Numbered from the stretch's first letter, positions 1 to 11,800 are shown. The stretch: DNA of 64,000 nt from an uncultured Rivibacter sp. (GCA_946480925.1 CAMLLU010000028.1:5315-69314); one strand, 5' to 3'. Made by a program: numbers and translations. Notes: generated by a model from the letters alone, not told the origin.

Positions 1-936
1 GTAGTACTCGGCCGGCATGTCGAGCACGGCGTTGTATTCGTCGTAGAACTGGCGGTGAGCCTCGGCGCTGTCGTCGTCACCGCGCACCAGGTCGAGGAAG
101 TAGTCGTAGTGCGAGCTCAGGTGGCGGTCCGGGTTCATGGCGACGAAGCCGCTGTGCTGCAGGAAGCCCGGGTACACGCGGCGGCCGGCGCCCGGGTAGT
201 TGGGCGGCACGCGGTAGATCACGTTGTTCTCGAACCACTCGTAGCTCTTGTTCATCGCCAGGTTGTTCACCGCGGTGGGCGACTTGCGGGCGTCGATGGG
301 GCCGCCCATCATCGTCATCGTGCGCGGCGTCTTTTCGCCCCCCGAGGCCAAGAGCGACACCGCGGCCAGTACCGGCACCGTGGGCTGGCACACGGAGATC
401 ACGTGCACGTCGTCGGCGCCGATGTGGCGGATGAACTCCTGCACGTAGTGCACGTAGTCGTCGAGGTGGAAGGGGCCGGCTTCCACCGGGACCATGCGGG
501 CGTCGATCCAGTCGGTGATGTAGACCTTGTGGTCCTGCAGCATGGTGCGCACCGTGTCGCGCAGCAGCGTGGCGTGGTGGCCCGACAGTGGCGCCACGAT
601 GAGCACCGTGGGCTGGGCGCGCATCTTGGTGAGCAGCTTGGCGTCGTCGGTGAAGCGCTTGAAGCGCAGGAGCCGGCAGAAGGGCTTCTCGAGCGCCAGC
701 TGTTCCTGCACCACCACTTCAGTGTCGGCCACGCTGACGGCCGTGATGCCAAACGTGGGTTTCTCGTATTCCTTCGTGAGCCGGTGCATCAGGTCGAAAC
801 CGGCGGCCACGCGCTGTGCGCCGGGGGCCTGTGCAAAGGGGGACAGCGGGTGGCTGTACAGCTTGGACGACGCGCTTGCGAATTCCGCGAACGGGCTCAG
901 CCAGGCGCGTTGGGTTTCGTAGAGCTGATACAGCAT
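1..936 (-). CDS. phaZ: Intracellular polyhydroxyalkanoate depolymerase PhaZ (3' end beyond window)
   Basis: This enzyme mobilises intracellular poly(3-hydroxybutyrate) granules in the cytoplasm. The minus-strand frame stays open from an ATG at 936 to the window edge, giving 312 codons of a family usually near 400-420 aa, so roughly the last quarter is missing. The lipase-box equivalent reads SVCQP and places the nucleophilic Cys at residue 183, the position known for the Ralstonia eutropha PhaZ1 active-site Cys; Cys in place of Ser marks the intracellular PhaZ class. The N-terminus MLYQLYETQRAWLSPF is typical of the family. The start is fixed by this N-terminus. It is transcribed away from the aminotransferase, which has its own terminator between them. 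Confidence 0.93.
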   Translation of the reverse strand, partial: MLYQLYETQRAWLSPFAEFASASSKLYSHPLSPFAQAPGAQRVAAGFDLMHRLTKEYEKPTFGITAVSVADTEVVVQEQLALEKPFCRLLRFKRFTDDAKLLTKMRAQPTVLIVAPLSGHHATLLRDTVRTMLQDHKVYITDWIDARMVPVEAGPFHLDDYVHYVQEFIRHIGADDVHVISVCQPTVPVLAAVSLLASGGEKTPRTMTMMGGPIDARKSPTAVNNLAMNKSYEWFENNVIYRVPPNYPGAGRRVYPGFLQHSGFVAMNPDRHLSSHYDYFLDLVRGDDDSAEAHRQFYDEYNAVLDMPAEYY

Positions 937-1056
937 CGGGTGCTCCGGTTGGATGGGCGACAAAGGGTGGTGCGCCGCAACATTCTATGAACTGGTGAAG
1001 GTGTCCGCACGCTGCGACAGAAGGGAAAACACGTACCAAACGGGCGCAATTCCACG

Positions 1057-1084
1057 AAAAAGGGGCCCTTGGAGGCCCCTTCCT
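1057..1084 (-). terminator. Rho-independent terminator of the aminotransferase gene
   Basis: A GC-rich hairpin (AAGGGGCC, short loop, GGCCCCTT) lies just downstream of the minus-strand aminotransferase and runs into a T-rich stretch when read on the minus strand. It separates that gene from phaZ. Confidence 0.7.
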
Positions 1085-1114
1085 TTTGTCTGCACCTTGC
1101 GGCGGCGGTGTCGT

Positions 1115-2314
1115 TCAGGCGACGGCTGCAATGGCCTTGACCACCGCGTCGATGTTCTTCTCGTTCAGGGCTGCCACGCAGATGCGGCCCGAATCGACGC
1201 CGTAGATGCCGAATTCGCTGCGCAGGCGCTGCATCTGCTCCTTCGTGAGCCCGGAATAGCTGAACATGCCCTTCTGCGCGGTGATGAACGAAAAGTCCTG
1301 TTTCAGTCCGGCGGCGGCCAGCTTCTCGACCAGCGCGGTGCGCATGGCCTTGATGCGGACGCGCATGCCGGCGAGCTCTTCTTCCCACATTTTGCGCAGG
1401 GCAGGCGTGGTGAGCACCGTGGCCACCACCTGGGCGCCGTGGGTGGGCGGGTTGGAGTAGTTGGTGCGGATCACGATCTTCAGCTGGCTCAGCACGCGGG
1501 CGGCTTCGTCCTTGCTTTCGCACACCACGCTGAGCGCGCCCACGCGTTCGCCGTAGAGCGAGAAGCTCTTCGAGAACGAGGTGGAGACGAAGAAGTCGAT
1601 ACCGGCCGCCAGGAACTGGCTGATCACCGTGCCGTCTTCGGCAATGCCCTCGCCGAAGCCCTGGTAGGCCATGTCGAGGAAGGCCACGAGGCCGCGTGCC
1701 TTGACAGTCTCGACGACCTGGGTCCACTGCTCGGCGGTGATGTCGTAGCCGGTGGGGTTGTGGCAGCAGGCGTGCAGCACGGCGACGGTGCCGGCCGGGG
1801 CCGCCTTCAGCGCGCCCAGCATGCCTTCGAAGTTCACGCCCTTCTTGGCGGCGTCGTAGTACGGGTAGGTTTCGACCGTGAAACCGGCGTTGGTGAACAG
1901 TGCGCGGTGGTTTTCCCAGCTCGGGTCGCTGATCAGCACCTTGGCGTTCGGGTTCACCTTCTTCAGGAAGTCGGCGCCGACCTTCAGGCCGCCCGTGCCA
2001 CCCAGGCCCTGCACGGTGGCCACGCGGGCGCTGGCGACCACTTCACTGTTCTCGCCGAACACCAGGCCCTGCACGGCCTTGTCGTAGGCGGCGATGCCGT
2101 CGATGGGCAGGTAGCCACGGGCCTTGGGGGCCTCGGCCATCTGTTTTTCGGCCGCTTCCACGCACTTGAGCAACGGCAGCTTGCCGTTTTCGTCGTAGTA
2201 CACGCCCACGCCGAGGTTCACCTTGTTCGGGTTCGGGTCGGCGTTGAATTGCTCGTTCAGGCCCAGGATGGGGTCACGGGGCGCCATTTCGACGGCGGCA
2301 AACAGCGAGGCCAT
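1115..2314 (-). CDS. Class I aspartate/aromatic amino acid aminotransferase (PLP-dependent)
   Basis: Transfers an amino group from aspartate or aromatic amino acids to 2-oxoglutarate in the cytoplasm. The 399-aa length is standard for the AspC/TyrB subfamily. The N-terminal DPILGLNEQFNAD and the PLP-lysine segment STSFSKSFSLYGERVG (Schiff-base Lys in SFSKSF) are diagnostic, as are the substrate and cofactor motifs CCHNPTG and RTNYSNPP. The ATG at 2314 gives the expected N-terminus. Whether the preferred substrate is aspartate or tyrosine cannot be told from sequence, so no symbol is given. It is divergent from uvrB, with about 116 bp between the starts. Confidence 0.95.
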   Translation of the reverse strand: MASLFAAVEMAPRDPILGLNEQFNADPNPNKVNLGVGVYYDENGKLPLLKCVEAAEKQMAEAPKARGYLPIDGIAAYDKAVQGLVFGENSEVVASARVATVQGLGGTGGLKVGADFLKKVNPNAKVLISDPSWENHRALFTNAGFTVETYPYYDAAKKGVNFEGMLGALKAAPAGTVAVLHACCHNPTGYDITAEQWTQVVETVKARGLVAFLDMAYQGFGEGIAEDGTVISQFLAAGIDFFVSTSFSKSFSLYGERVGALSVVCESKDEAARVLSQLKIVIRTNYSNPPTHGAQVVATVLTTPALRKMWEEELAGMRVRIKAMRTALVEKLAAAGLKQDFSFITAQKGMFSYSGLTKEQMQRLRSEFGIYGVDSGRICVAALNEKNIDAVVKAIAAVA

Positions 2315-2430
2315 GAAGGTCAGTCCTTGTCAGTGGTCAGGGGAAGGGGAATCGGCTAGTCTCGTCGATCGCCCTGCCGGATTGCGGAAGGCAGCTTGTG
2401 GCGAGCGGAACTGCCTCAATTTTAAGCCTC

Positions 2431-4533
<2,103 letters not shown>

Positions 4534-4692
4534 GAAGGTGTGAACGAATCCGACATGCCCGCTCATCCCGCCCAAACGCGCCCACTCTGCGTTGCAAATG
4601 CTCGCCGTAGCCCGAGCTACGGCTGTGCTTTGCGCCTTGATTGGGCACGTTTGGACGGCCTGCTCGGGCACGCCGGATTCATTCACACCTTC
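4534..4692. repeat. 159-bp imperfect palindrome between convergent genes (REP/MITE-like)
   Basis: Starts on the base after the uvrB stop. The outer ends GAAGGTGTGAA...GAATCCG (left) and CGGATTC...TTCACACCTTC (right) are inverted copies, the middle carries matching blocks (CCCAAACG.GCCCA against TGGGCACGTTTGG), and the apex is GCCGTAGC-CCGA-GCTACGGC. The whole unit can fold into one hairpin on either strand. It sits between converging uvrB and the AgmX-type gene, so it may act as a bidirectional terminator; it could also be a non-autonomous repeat. I did not notice a second copy in the window. Confidence 0.75.
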
Positions 4693-4731
4693 TGAGAGTT
4701 CAGACGGGCGGCGGGGCGTGCCCGCCGCCAC

Positions 4732-6258
4732 TCATGCCGCCGGCAGGAAGTCGATCGGATACGTGATCGTGATCGTGGGCACCCCGGGCTTGGCGCCGAA
4801 GTTGAACTTGAGCACGCGTTCAACCACTTCGGCCGAAAGGGTCGGCGAGGCGAGGTCGGTGGACTTCACCGCGCATGCGGACACCTGGCCGTCGGGTTCG
4901 ATGGTCAGGCGCAGCACCATCTTGCCCTTCAGGCTCGGGTCGTTGCGCAGCTCGCGGTTGTAGATGCGGTAGAGCGCCGCCTTGTAGCGGTCGAAGACGA
5001 TCTGGATCTCTTCGTCGGTGCGCGAAGGTGCCGCGCCATTGCTGAGCGGGCGTGCATCGGCGACCGCCGTGCCCGTGCTGCTTTGCACCTTGGCGACCTT
5101 CACGCCGCCACCGCCTCCGCCGGCGTTGCTGCTGCCACCGCCCCCGAGGCCGCTGCCTCCGAAGCCGTTGCCGCCGCCACCACCGCCGGTGCCCGTGCCT
5201 GCGCCGCCCGCGCCACCGCCGCCATTGCCGTTGCGGCTGATGGCCGCCACGTTGATGCCGCCGCTGCCGGCACCCACCTGCGAGACGATGAGCGACCGCG
5301 TCGTGGCCGTTCCCGGGGCGATCTGGCCGGTGGTGGAGACCACGCCTTCCGCCCCCACCTTCACGGGCCCCGAGCTGTCGATCAGCCCCGCGAACTCGTT
5401 CTGGTGCGCCAGCACGCCCTTGGTCTGCGCCGAGGCGCGTGCCACCTGCTGCGCATCGGGCGTGCCCGTCGGGTTGTCGGTCATGGGCCCGGGGGAGCGT
5501 GACGGTGCATCCTTGTCGGCAGCCGGTGCCTGGCGCGCGGGCTGCTGGTTGGCCGCCTTGGGGGCCGCCGAGCGGTCGTGCGACTTGTCGTCCTGGGGCT
5601 TGCGCTCCGGCTTCTTCGGCTCTTCCTTCTTCTTGACGACGAGCTCGGCCACGTGCTCGGGAATGAACTCCTCCTGGCGCTTCTCGTGCGTGGGCTTGAA
5701 GAGGAAGACGACTGACCCCACCGACAGCGAGATGAAAAGGCTCGCGACGAAGACCTTGCGGTAGCGCCGGTCGTCTTCGCCGTTGCGCGACCATGGCATG
5801 ACCAGCGGCCGGTACGGGATCTCGGACGGATCGCGGAAGACCTCGAACTCGTGACGTTGCGCTTCGGCCTCTTCCTCGAGGACCGCCAGTTCGGTGTTGA
5901 GGCGGCGCAGCGTGCCGGTCTCGACGTCGATCTCGTGCTGGACCTGCTCACGCCGCAACTGGATGTCGGCCACCTTGTCCTCGAACGTGGCGACGTGCTG
6001 GCGAGCCTGCTGCAGCTGCCGGTCCGGCGAATGGCGGGTGGCGTCGCGGTTCCAGAAGAGGTCCGCGGCCCCGGCGGCGTCGAGCTCGCCCAGCGAGTCG
6101 ATGATCGTGCCGAGCAGGCTGTATTTGCGTCGCTCGCCCGAGCAGGCGTGGAGCTCGGCATCGAGTTCGGCCCTGCGCTGCTCGAGCACGTCGAGGATGT
6201 GGCTGACCTTCGCGATGCCGAGCGTCTGCTCTTGCAGTGACAAAGTTGTTGTACTCAC
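4732..6258 (-). CDS. AgmX/PglI C-terminal-domain protein, TonB-like energy transducer
   Basis: 508 aa, last gene of the nine-gene minus operon. Residues 1-165 are cytoplasmic and rich in heptad-like Glu/Gln/Leu (coiled coil). One transmembrane segment lies near residues 169-187 (VFVASLFISLSVGSVVFLF). Then comes a Lys/Pro/Glu-rich stretch (KKKEEPKKPERKPQ) as in TonB, a long Gly/Asn-rich linker (about 330-390), and a C-terminal domain of about 95 residues with SRTDEEIQIVFDRY, RNDPSLKGKMVLRLTI and PITIDF-like ending, the AgmX/PglI tail. In myxobacteria AgmX (GltJ) couples an inner-membrane proton channel to envelope components. Starts at GTG (6258). Inferred job: carry force or signal from the ExbB/ExbD motor across the periplasm. 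Confidence 0.8.
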   Translation of the reverse strand: MSTTTLSLQEQTLGIAKVSHILDVLEQRRAELDAELHACSGERRKYSLLGTIIDSLGELDAAGAADLFWNRDATRHSPDRQLQQARQHVATFEDKVADIQLRREQVQHEIDVETGTLRRLNTELAVLEEEAEAQRHEFEVFRDPSEIPYRPLVMPWSRNGEDDRRYRKVFVASLFISLSVGSVVFLFKPTHEKRQEEFIPEHVAELVVKKKEEPKKPERKPQDDKSHDRSAAPKAANQQPARQAPAADKDAPSRSPGPMTDNPTGTPDAQQVARASAQTKGVLAHQNEFAGLIDSSGPVKVGAEGVVSTTGQIAPGTATTRSLIVSQVGAGSGGINVAAISRNGNGGGGAGGAGTGTGGGGGGNGFGGSGLGGGGSSNAGGGGGGVKVAKVQSSTGTAVADARPLSNGAAPSRTDEEIQIVFDRYKAALYRIYNRELRNDPSLKGKMVLRLTIEPDGQVSACAVKSTDLASPTLSAEVVERVLKFNFGAKPGVPTITITYPIDFLPAA

Positions 6259-6280
6259 AGCGGGCGATCCCCGTTTGTCT

Positions 6281-6766
6281 TTACATCTGGTTCACGGCGA
6301 AGGAGATCTTCCCGAAGCCGGCGTTGCTGCTGGACAGCATGACCTTCTTGAGCACCCTGAACGGCACGGACTGGTCGGCGACGATCGTGACCTCGGTGTG
6401 CATGCCTCTCTGGTCCTGACGCTGCTCGGCCTGCGCCTTGATGCCCTCGATGGCCTGGCGGATCGGCGTGATCTCGAGCTCGTCGCTCGCGATCACCTCG
6501 CTCATCGAGACCACAGGGCGGCCCTGCAGGAGCACGTCGCGTTCCGACAGCACGATCACGACCGACTGGCGCGGCGCGGTGTCGACGCCGGAGATCGGCA
6601 GCACCACGTGTTCCGGAGGATCGAGCTCGACCCCGGTGCCCTGGTTGACCAGCAGGTAGAGCACCAGCACGATGAAGATGTCCATCAGCGACGTCAGCAT
6701 CATGCCGGCGGAGTCGCCCTTGGTTTCCTTGTGCGCCTTGCGGCGCTTGCCCAAGACGATGCTCAT
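6281..6766 (-). CDS. ExbD/TolR family biopolymer transport protein (with proton-path Asp)
   Basis: 161 aa: a short basic N-terminus, one transmembrane helix (LTSLMDIFIVLVLYLLV, about residues 24-40) and a periplasmic domain. Asp29 sits at the start of the helix where ExbD/TolR proteins carry the proton-conducting Asp. The periplasmic part ends in an ExbD-like fold (TEVTIVADQSVPFRVLKKVM). It overlaps the upstream exbD by 4 bp (ATGA), implying translational coupling, and lies 22 bp before the AgmX-type gene. Inferred partner of the ExbB-like channel and of the second ExbD. Confidence 0.88.
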   Translation of the reverse strand: MSIVLGKRRKAHKETKGDSAGMMLTSLMDIFIVLVLYLLVNQGTGVELDPPEHVVLPISGVDTAPRQSVVIVLSERDVLLQGRPVVSMSEVIASDELEITPIRQAIEGIKAQAEQRQDQRGMHTEVTIVADQSVPFRVLKKVMLSSSNAGFGKISFAVNQM

Positions 6767-7251
6767 GGCGCATCCCCCACAGTTACGTTGGGAAACAGCG
6801 TGATGCGGAGCCGTTGAGACCCTTCACGCGGCCCGCGGATCTCCACGAACTTCAGCGCGTCCATCACGGCGATCATGCTGGCGTAGCCGATGTCGGGCTC
6901 CACGAGCAGGATGGCGTCGCGCTTGCCCGGGTTCTGGTCCTTGAGGAGCTTGAGCTTCTGCGACAGCGCGGCGGTATCGTACCTCTCGCCCACCTTCGGC
7001 AGGCGGTCCGTGACCTCCTTGCCATTGCCGATCTCCAGCCCGTCCTTGCGCAGCATCACCTCGATCACGAGCGGCAGGGCGTCCTTGCCGGCCGTGCTGG
7101 GGCCGCTGCCCTGCGGCGGCATGTTGAGCTCCTGGATGGTGATCTTCGAGAAGACCGCCGACAGCAGCAGGAAGGAGACCAGCACGACCAGGATGTTCAG
7201 CAGGGTCGTGAGCTCCAGCTCCTCGGACTCATGACGCTTTCTTTTCAGCAT
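6763..7251 (-). CDS. ExbD/TolR-like protein lacking the transmembrane Asp
   Basis: 162 aa, with an N-terminal helix (ELTTLLNILVVLVSFLLLSAVF) and a periplasmic domain ending near EPDIGYASMIAVMDALKFV, as in ExbD. The position of the conserved proton-carrying Asp is occupied by Asn19. The frame is clean, so this is not a decayed gene. Starts at ATG 7251, inside the end of the exbB gene (23-bp overlap). One ExbB-like and two ExbD-like proteins recall AglR with AglQ and AglS of Myxococcus. Likely the non-conducting or structural stator partner. Confidence 0.85.
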   Translation of the reverse strand: MLKRKRHESEELELTTLLNILVVLVSFLLLSAVFSKITIQELNMPPQGSGPSTAGKDALPLVIEVMLRKDGLEIGNGKEVTDRLPKVGERYDTAALSQKLKLLKDQNPGKRDAILLVEPDIGYASMIAVMDALKFVEIRGPREGSQRLRITLFPNVTVGDAP

Positions 7252-7912
7252 AGTCGTGCAGGTGCGAGATGCGGGCGGTCGCGCCGGCGCGAACGATCAT
7301 GTTGATCGTCTTGAGGGCGGCGATTTCGAGGCCGGAGACGATGTGGCTGGCCTTCGTGTTGAGCAGCAGGCTGAAGGTGAGCATGGGCATGGCGATCAAC
7401 AGGCCGGTGGCCGTGCAGCTCATCGCTTCCGAGATCGACATCGACAGCAGCGCCGACTTCTCGGAAGGTGCTGCCGTCGCCACCGCGGCGAATGCGCCGA
7501 TCAGGCCCACGATGGTGCCGAACAGCCCCAGCAGCGTGGCCAGGTTGGCAAACAGCGAGAGGTAGGAGATGCGCTTTTCGAACTGCGGTGAGATGGACTG
7601 CAGCACCTCTTCCATGGCCAGCTCGATGTCGTTGCGGCGGCGCACGACGCCTTCGTTCTCGAGGCCGGCGTTGAGCAGCGTCGCCACGGCCGACTTGTCT
7701 TCACGCGTGATCTCGCGGGCCTTGTCGAACTGGCCTTCGTGCAGCAGTGGCTGGATCTGTTCCCAGGTGCGGCGGTTGGCGCGCGTGGCGCGGATGAGCA
7801 CGAAGTAGCGCTCGGCAACGACGCCCAGGCCGATGAAGCCCACCACGATGATGGGGATCACCCAGATGCCGCCTGCGGCAATGAACCTGATGGCTCCCGT
7901 CAAGTACTCCAT
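7229..7912 (-). CDS. MotA/TolQ/ExbB proton channel family protein
   Basis: 227 aa inner-membrane channel. The transmembrane segments are about residues 14-36 (GGIWVIPIIVVGFIGLGVVAE), 122-145 (SLFANLATLLGLFGTIVGLIGAF) and 165-190 (SCTATGLLIAMPMLTFSLLL), the three-helix pattern of ExbB/TolQ, and TLLGLFGTIVGLI is the family signature. ATG 7912 is chosen because AAGGAG lies at proper spacing; the upstream TTG at 7918 is too close to that site. Inferred role: the proton-motive-force motor driving the AgmX-type transducer and the TPR/OmpA/DUF11 envelope assembly. Confidence 0.9.
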   Translation of the reverse strand: MEYLTGAIRFIAAGGIWVIPIIVVGFIGLGVVAERYFVLIRATRANRRTWEQIQPLLHEGQFDKAREITREDKSAVATLLNAGLENEGVVRRRNDIELAMEEVLQSISPQFEKRISYLSLFANLATLLGLFGTIVGLIGAFAAVATAAPSEKSALLSMSISEAMSCTATGLLIAMPMLTFSLLLNTKASHIVSGLEIAALKTINMIVRAGATARISHLHDYAEKKAS

Positions 7913-7928
7913 TGTCAAACTCCTTCAC

Positions 7929-8252
7929 TCATTGGTTGCGTTGGCTTAGCTTGTAGAACTCGAGTCCGCGTAGAAACGATGGCTTGTCGATGGGGGCGAT
8001 CTCCTGACTCAGCAGACTCGATCTGAAGTCGGTGTCCCTGCCGATCTCCGAGCTCTTCCACGGGATGATGGTCAGCGACTTGGGCGTTTCGCTGTTGCCG
8101 ACGATGGACATGCCCGAGACCTCCTTGGCTTCGCCTTCGTCAGCCTTGTTGGCGGGCTTGCCCTGCGGGCCGGCCTTGTCTTGCGCCATGGCCACGCCCA
8201 TGCAGAGCAGCAGGCCCGCAACGGCAACGCTCCTCGCGGTCAACACCGGCAT
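7929..8252 (-). CDS. Small exported protein of the envelope-machine operon
   Basis: 107 aa starting at ATG 8252, whose A is shared with the stop of the TPR gene upstream. Residues 1-24 form a signal peptide (MPVLTARSVAVAGLLLCMGVAMAQ). The mature part is short and polar, with the segment SMSIVGNSETPKSLTIIPWKSSEIGRD and a C-terminus FYKLSQRNQ. No family recognised. Its place between the TPR genes and the exbB gene suggests a periplasmic accessory subunit of the same apparatus. Confidence 0.7.
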   Translation of the reverse strand: MPVLTARSVAVAGLLLCMGVAMAQDKAGPQGKPANKADEGEAKEVSGMSIVGNSETPKSLTIIPWKSSEIGRDTDFRSSLLSQEIAPIDKPSFLRGLEFYKLSQRNQ

Positions 8253-8884
8253 CACGGGCGCTCCTTCGTGCCAGTGCGCTTTTGCAGGTCGGCGATCCAG
8301 ATCTGCACCGTCTTGTCGTTCGGCGCGCTCTGGGCGTAGGCGCTGTAGTGGTCGATCGCGCATGGGTAGTCCTTCAGGTAAAGGTCGCAAAGAACCCCCA
8401 GGTTCTTGTGGGCCATCGAGAAATGCGGGTGCCTGGCCAGCGTGTTCTCGTAGACCGTGCGTGCTTCGGCAAAGCGCCCGGACTTGCGGTGCAGCAATGC
8501 CAGCTCGTTGCCGGCCACGGGGTTGCCCGGTTCGATGGCGAGCGCCTTCTTGAGCTGCGCCTCGGCGAGCTCCGGCTTGTCCAGCTTCTTGTAGACGAGT
8601 CCCAGGTTGATCGCGGGGATGGCGTTGTCCGGCAGGGCCAGGGCGAGCTTCTTGAATGCTTCCGCGGCGCCTTCGTACTGCTCGTCCTTTACAAGGGCCA
8701 TCGCTGCATCGAGCTCGGCCTGCAGTTGCGGCGTGATGGTGGTGCCCGCGGGGCGCTGCGGGGCAGCGGCGGCAGCCGGCGTGGCCTGCGGCGCGGTGGC
8801 GCAGCCGTGCAGCAGCACGACGGCCAGCACCAGGGGCAGTGCCGTGGGCGCCGCAAGACGTCTTGCGAGGGCTGGCTGCTTCAT
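8252..8884 (-). CDS. Periplasmic TPR-repeat protein, probable lipoprotein
   Basis: 210 aa. N-terminal signal sequence ending in a lipobox-like VVLLHGCAT, so Cys near residue 27 is probably lipidated. Residues about 55-190 hold TPR repeats (EGAAEAFKKLALALPDNAIPAINLGLVYKK, PELAEAQLKKALAIEPGNPVAGNELALLHR and one more). ATG 8884 overlaps the stop of the 1,126-aa TPR gene by 4 bp (ATGA). An open frame extends further upstream, but that part is antisense to the preceding gene's coding frame. Inferred: protein-protein scaffold in the periplasm. Confidence 0.82.
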   Translation of the reverse strand: MKQPALARRLAAPTALPLVLAVVLLHGCATAPQATPAAAAAPQRPAGTTITPQLQAELDAAMALVKDEQYEGAAEAFKKLALALPDNAIPAINLGLVYKKLDKPELAEAQLKKALAIEPGNPVAGNELALLHRKSGRFAEARTVYENTLARHPHFSMAHKNLGVLCDLYLKDYPCAIDHYSAYAQSAPNDKTVQIWIADLQKRTGTKERP

Positions 8885-11800
8885 TTCTTGCTTGCTCCCT
8901 TCTTGGTGGGCGCGGGTGCGGGTTTGGTAGCGGCCGCTGCAGGAGCGGGGGCAGGCTTGCTCTGCTGCTCGCTGGCGGCCTTGTTGTCGCCGGCCGGGGG
9001 CGACGCCTGTTCCGGCGTGGAGGCGGGCTCTTGCGCGGCTGCCTCGGGCTGCGTGGGAGCCGCGGCGGCGGCCATCACCACCGGTTCGCGCTTCTCGGTG
9101 AGCTTGTCGAAGGCGATCTGGCGGTCGAAGGTCGCGACCCAGCCGCTGCTTTCCTCGAACTTCGCAAAGCGCGCGGGCACCAGCCTGGCGAGCTTGGTGA
9201 AGCTCTTCTCGACCCACTTGTTGTAGACGCCCACCTTCACCAGGTCGGTGTTCTTCTGGTGCACCTCGATGGCCTTTTCCTCGAACGGATAGGCCTGCTC
9301 CTCGAGAGCGAGCTCGTACTGTTCCTTCTCGGCGGCGCTGAGGTTGCGCGGGCGTTGCGACTCCACCAGCGAGCGGTTGAAGTCGTAGTACATCTCGGCG
9401 AGGTAGTAGCTCGCGGCCGCGGTGGTCTCGCCGATCTCGTAGCGCAAGATGGCCTCGAAGCCGTCTTTTACCTGCTTGAGGGCGACCTTCTTCTTCGCGA
9501 GGTTCTTGTCGAAGGGCTCCACCAGGCGGATCTGCGCGTATTCGTCGAACACCGGCTCGGTGAGCACCAGCAGCGACGAGGCCGCGAGGTAGCGGGTGCG
9601 GTCGGTGCGGTCCTTGCCGCCGGCGGCGTCGGCACCCACGATGGCCTTGAGCTCGGCGTGATAGGCCGCCGTGTCGTTGCGCGACTTCAGCAGGCCGGCG
9701 ATCTTGAAGCGCGTCTCGATGGCCACGTCCAGCGGCTTGGGGAAGCTCGCGACGTAGCGCCGATACACCGCCACGGCCTTGTCGGTTTCGCCTGCCTGCA
9801 CGTACAGGTCGCCGGCCAGCTGCAATGCGGCGGTGCGAACCTCGACGTCCTTCGATTCGGACTCCGCGCGCTCGTACTCCGCGGCGGCCAGTGCCAGCCT
9901 GCCCGCCTCGCGGTAGACGAAGGCCACCTTCTTCGTCACCTCGGACTGCAGCTTGTGGCCGGGGTGGTTGCTGCGGAAGGCGTTCAGCGCCTTGGCCGCG
10001 GCATCCCAGTCCTTCAGCTGGATCAGCGCGGCCGCGCCGTCGTAGTCGGCGGTGGGGCGGATGCTCGAGCTCGGAGCGGCCTGGGCCACGCGCAGGAAGT
10101 GGTACGCGGCGTTCTTGTGGTCGGCCTGCCTGCCGGCCTCTTCGCCTTGCTTGTAGATGGCCGCGGCCAGGTTCTCGACGAGGTTCGCACGAGCCTTGTC
10201 GCCTTCGGCCACCAGCGGCAGCGACTGAACGTAGGCTTCCTCGGCCTCCTTGAACTGGCCCAGCTCGAACGACGAATGGGCCAGCGTGACCCAGGCCGTG
10301 CGGCGCAGCGGCTGCTCGGCGTTCGGGAACATGGCGAGGAACTTGCGGCTGTTCGCAGCCGCCTGCGCGTAGTGCTTTGCCTCGAAGATGTCGTCGATGG
10401 CCGCGCTCATCACCACGGCGGCCTTCTCGTGCTGCTGGAAGGTCTCTGCGAACTTCAGCGAGCTGCGGATCGTTTCCTGCACGGCCTGGGGCTTGTGGTC
10501 GGCCGCCACCATGGCCAGGCCCTTGCGGTGCGCGTAGACGGCGGCATAGCCGGCCTCGGCGGACTTTTCATGTGCCGGGTAGCCGTAGGCCGTGCGCTCG
10601 AACTCCACGGCAGCGTCGGCGAACGAGGCGTTCTCCAGCAGCAGCTCGGCGAGCTGGTGGTTGACGGCCGGGGACTCCGCCTCCTTCGGGAAGGAAGCCA
10701 GGTAGTCGCGATACCAGCGCATCGCCTCGCGGAAGTTCTCGGGCTTGTCCTTCTCGAACTTCTTTTCCTCGTACAGCGCGTGGTAGTGGTTGGCCAGCTC
10801 CTTGAGGCTGGTCTTCACGTAGCCGACGACCTCGGGTGAGTCCTTGACGTCGAAGTGGTTCCAGTAGGGCGACTTGAGCCCGTAGCTGACGACGAACTCC
10901 TTGTTGGCGTCGATCACCAGCTTGGGGAAGCCGCCGCGCTTGTAGATGTCGATGACGCGCGTGTCGTAGTGCGGCGCGACCTTGTGGAAGGGCTCGCGCT
11001 TGACGAAGGCCTTGTAGGTGACGGCGGCGTCGTTGTAGCGCAGCTTGTCGAGGTAGTACTCGGCCAGGTTGCCGTACACGTTGACCTCGTAGCTGCGCTT
11101 GCCCAGCTTGTCGAAGTAGGTGTTGACCGCTTCGTGGCCGCCCAGGTTCGAGAACGACAGGCTGATGACGCGGTAGGTGTCGTCCACCCGCTGGGCCTCC
11201 AGCGGGTCCTTCGGCTTGTCGAAGTCGTAGCCGGTCCTGATCTTGTGGTCGAGCAGGGTGGTGAAGCGCTGCAGCGCTTCGTCGTACATGTCCTGCTTGT
11301 AGAAGGTCCAGCCCAGCTTGTAGAGCGAGAGCTCATGGAACTGCGACGCGGAGCCCTTGTCGGCGATGGTGATGTAGGCCTTCTCGGCGGTGAGCCACTT
11401 CCTGCGGGTGAACCAGTACTCCCCGATGCGGAACTGCACCTCGTCGACGTAGCGCGACTTCGGGTGCTCCTTGACGATGCGGTTCATCACGCCCATCGCC
11501 TGCTCGGTCATGCCCAGTTCGTCGTAGGCGCGCGAGAGCTGGTAGAGCACCTGGTCGTTGCGCTCGTAGTGCGGGTGCTTGGCCAGCAGCTTCTGGTACA
11601 GCGCGATGGCTTCGCCTGCTTCGCCTTGCAGCTCCACGGCCGAGCCGTCCGGCGCGGCAATGGCCGCGGGGGCTGCGGTCTTGACGGCATCGGCCTGCGT
11701 GGCCCGCGCCTCGAAGTCGCGGCTCGATTCCCTGGCTTCCCTGGCGTTCTTCTTCGAGGCGGCCTTCTTGCCTGCCTGGGCCAGCAATTCGGCCTTGGGT

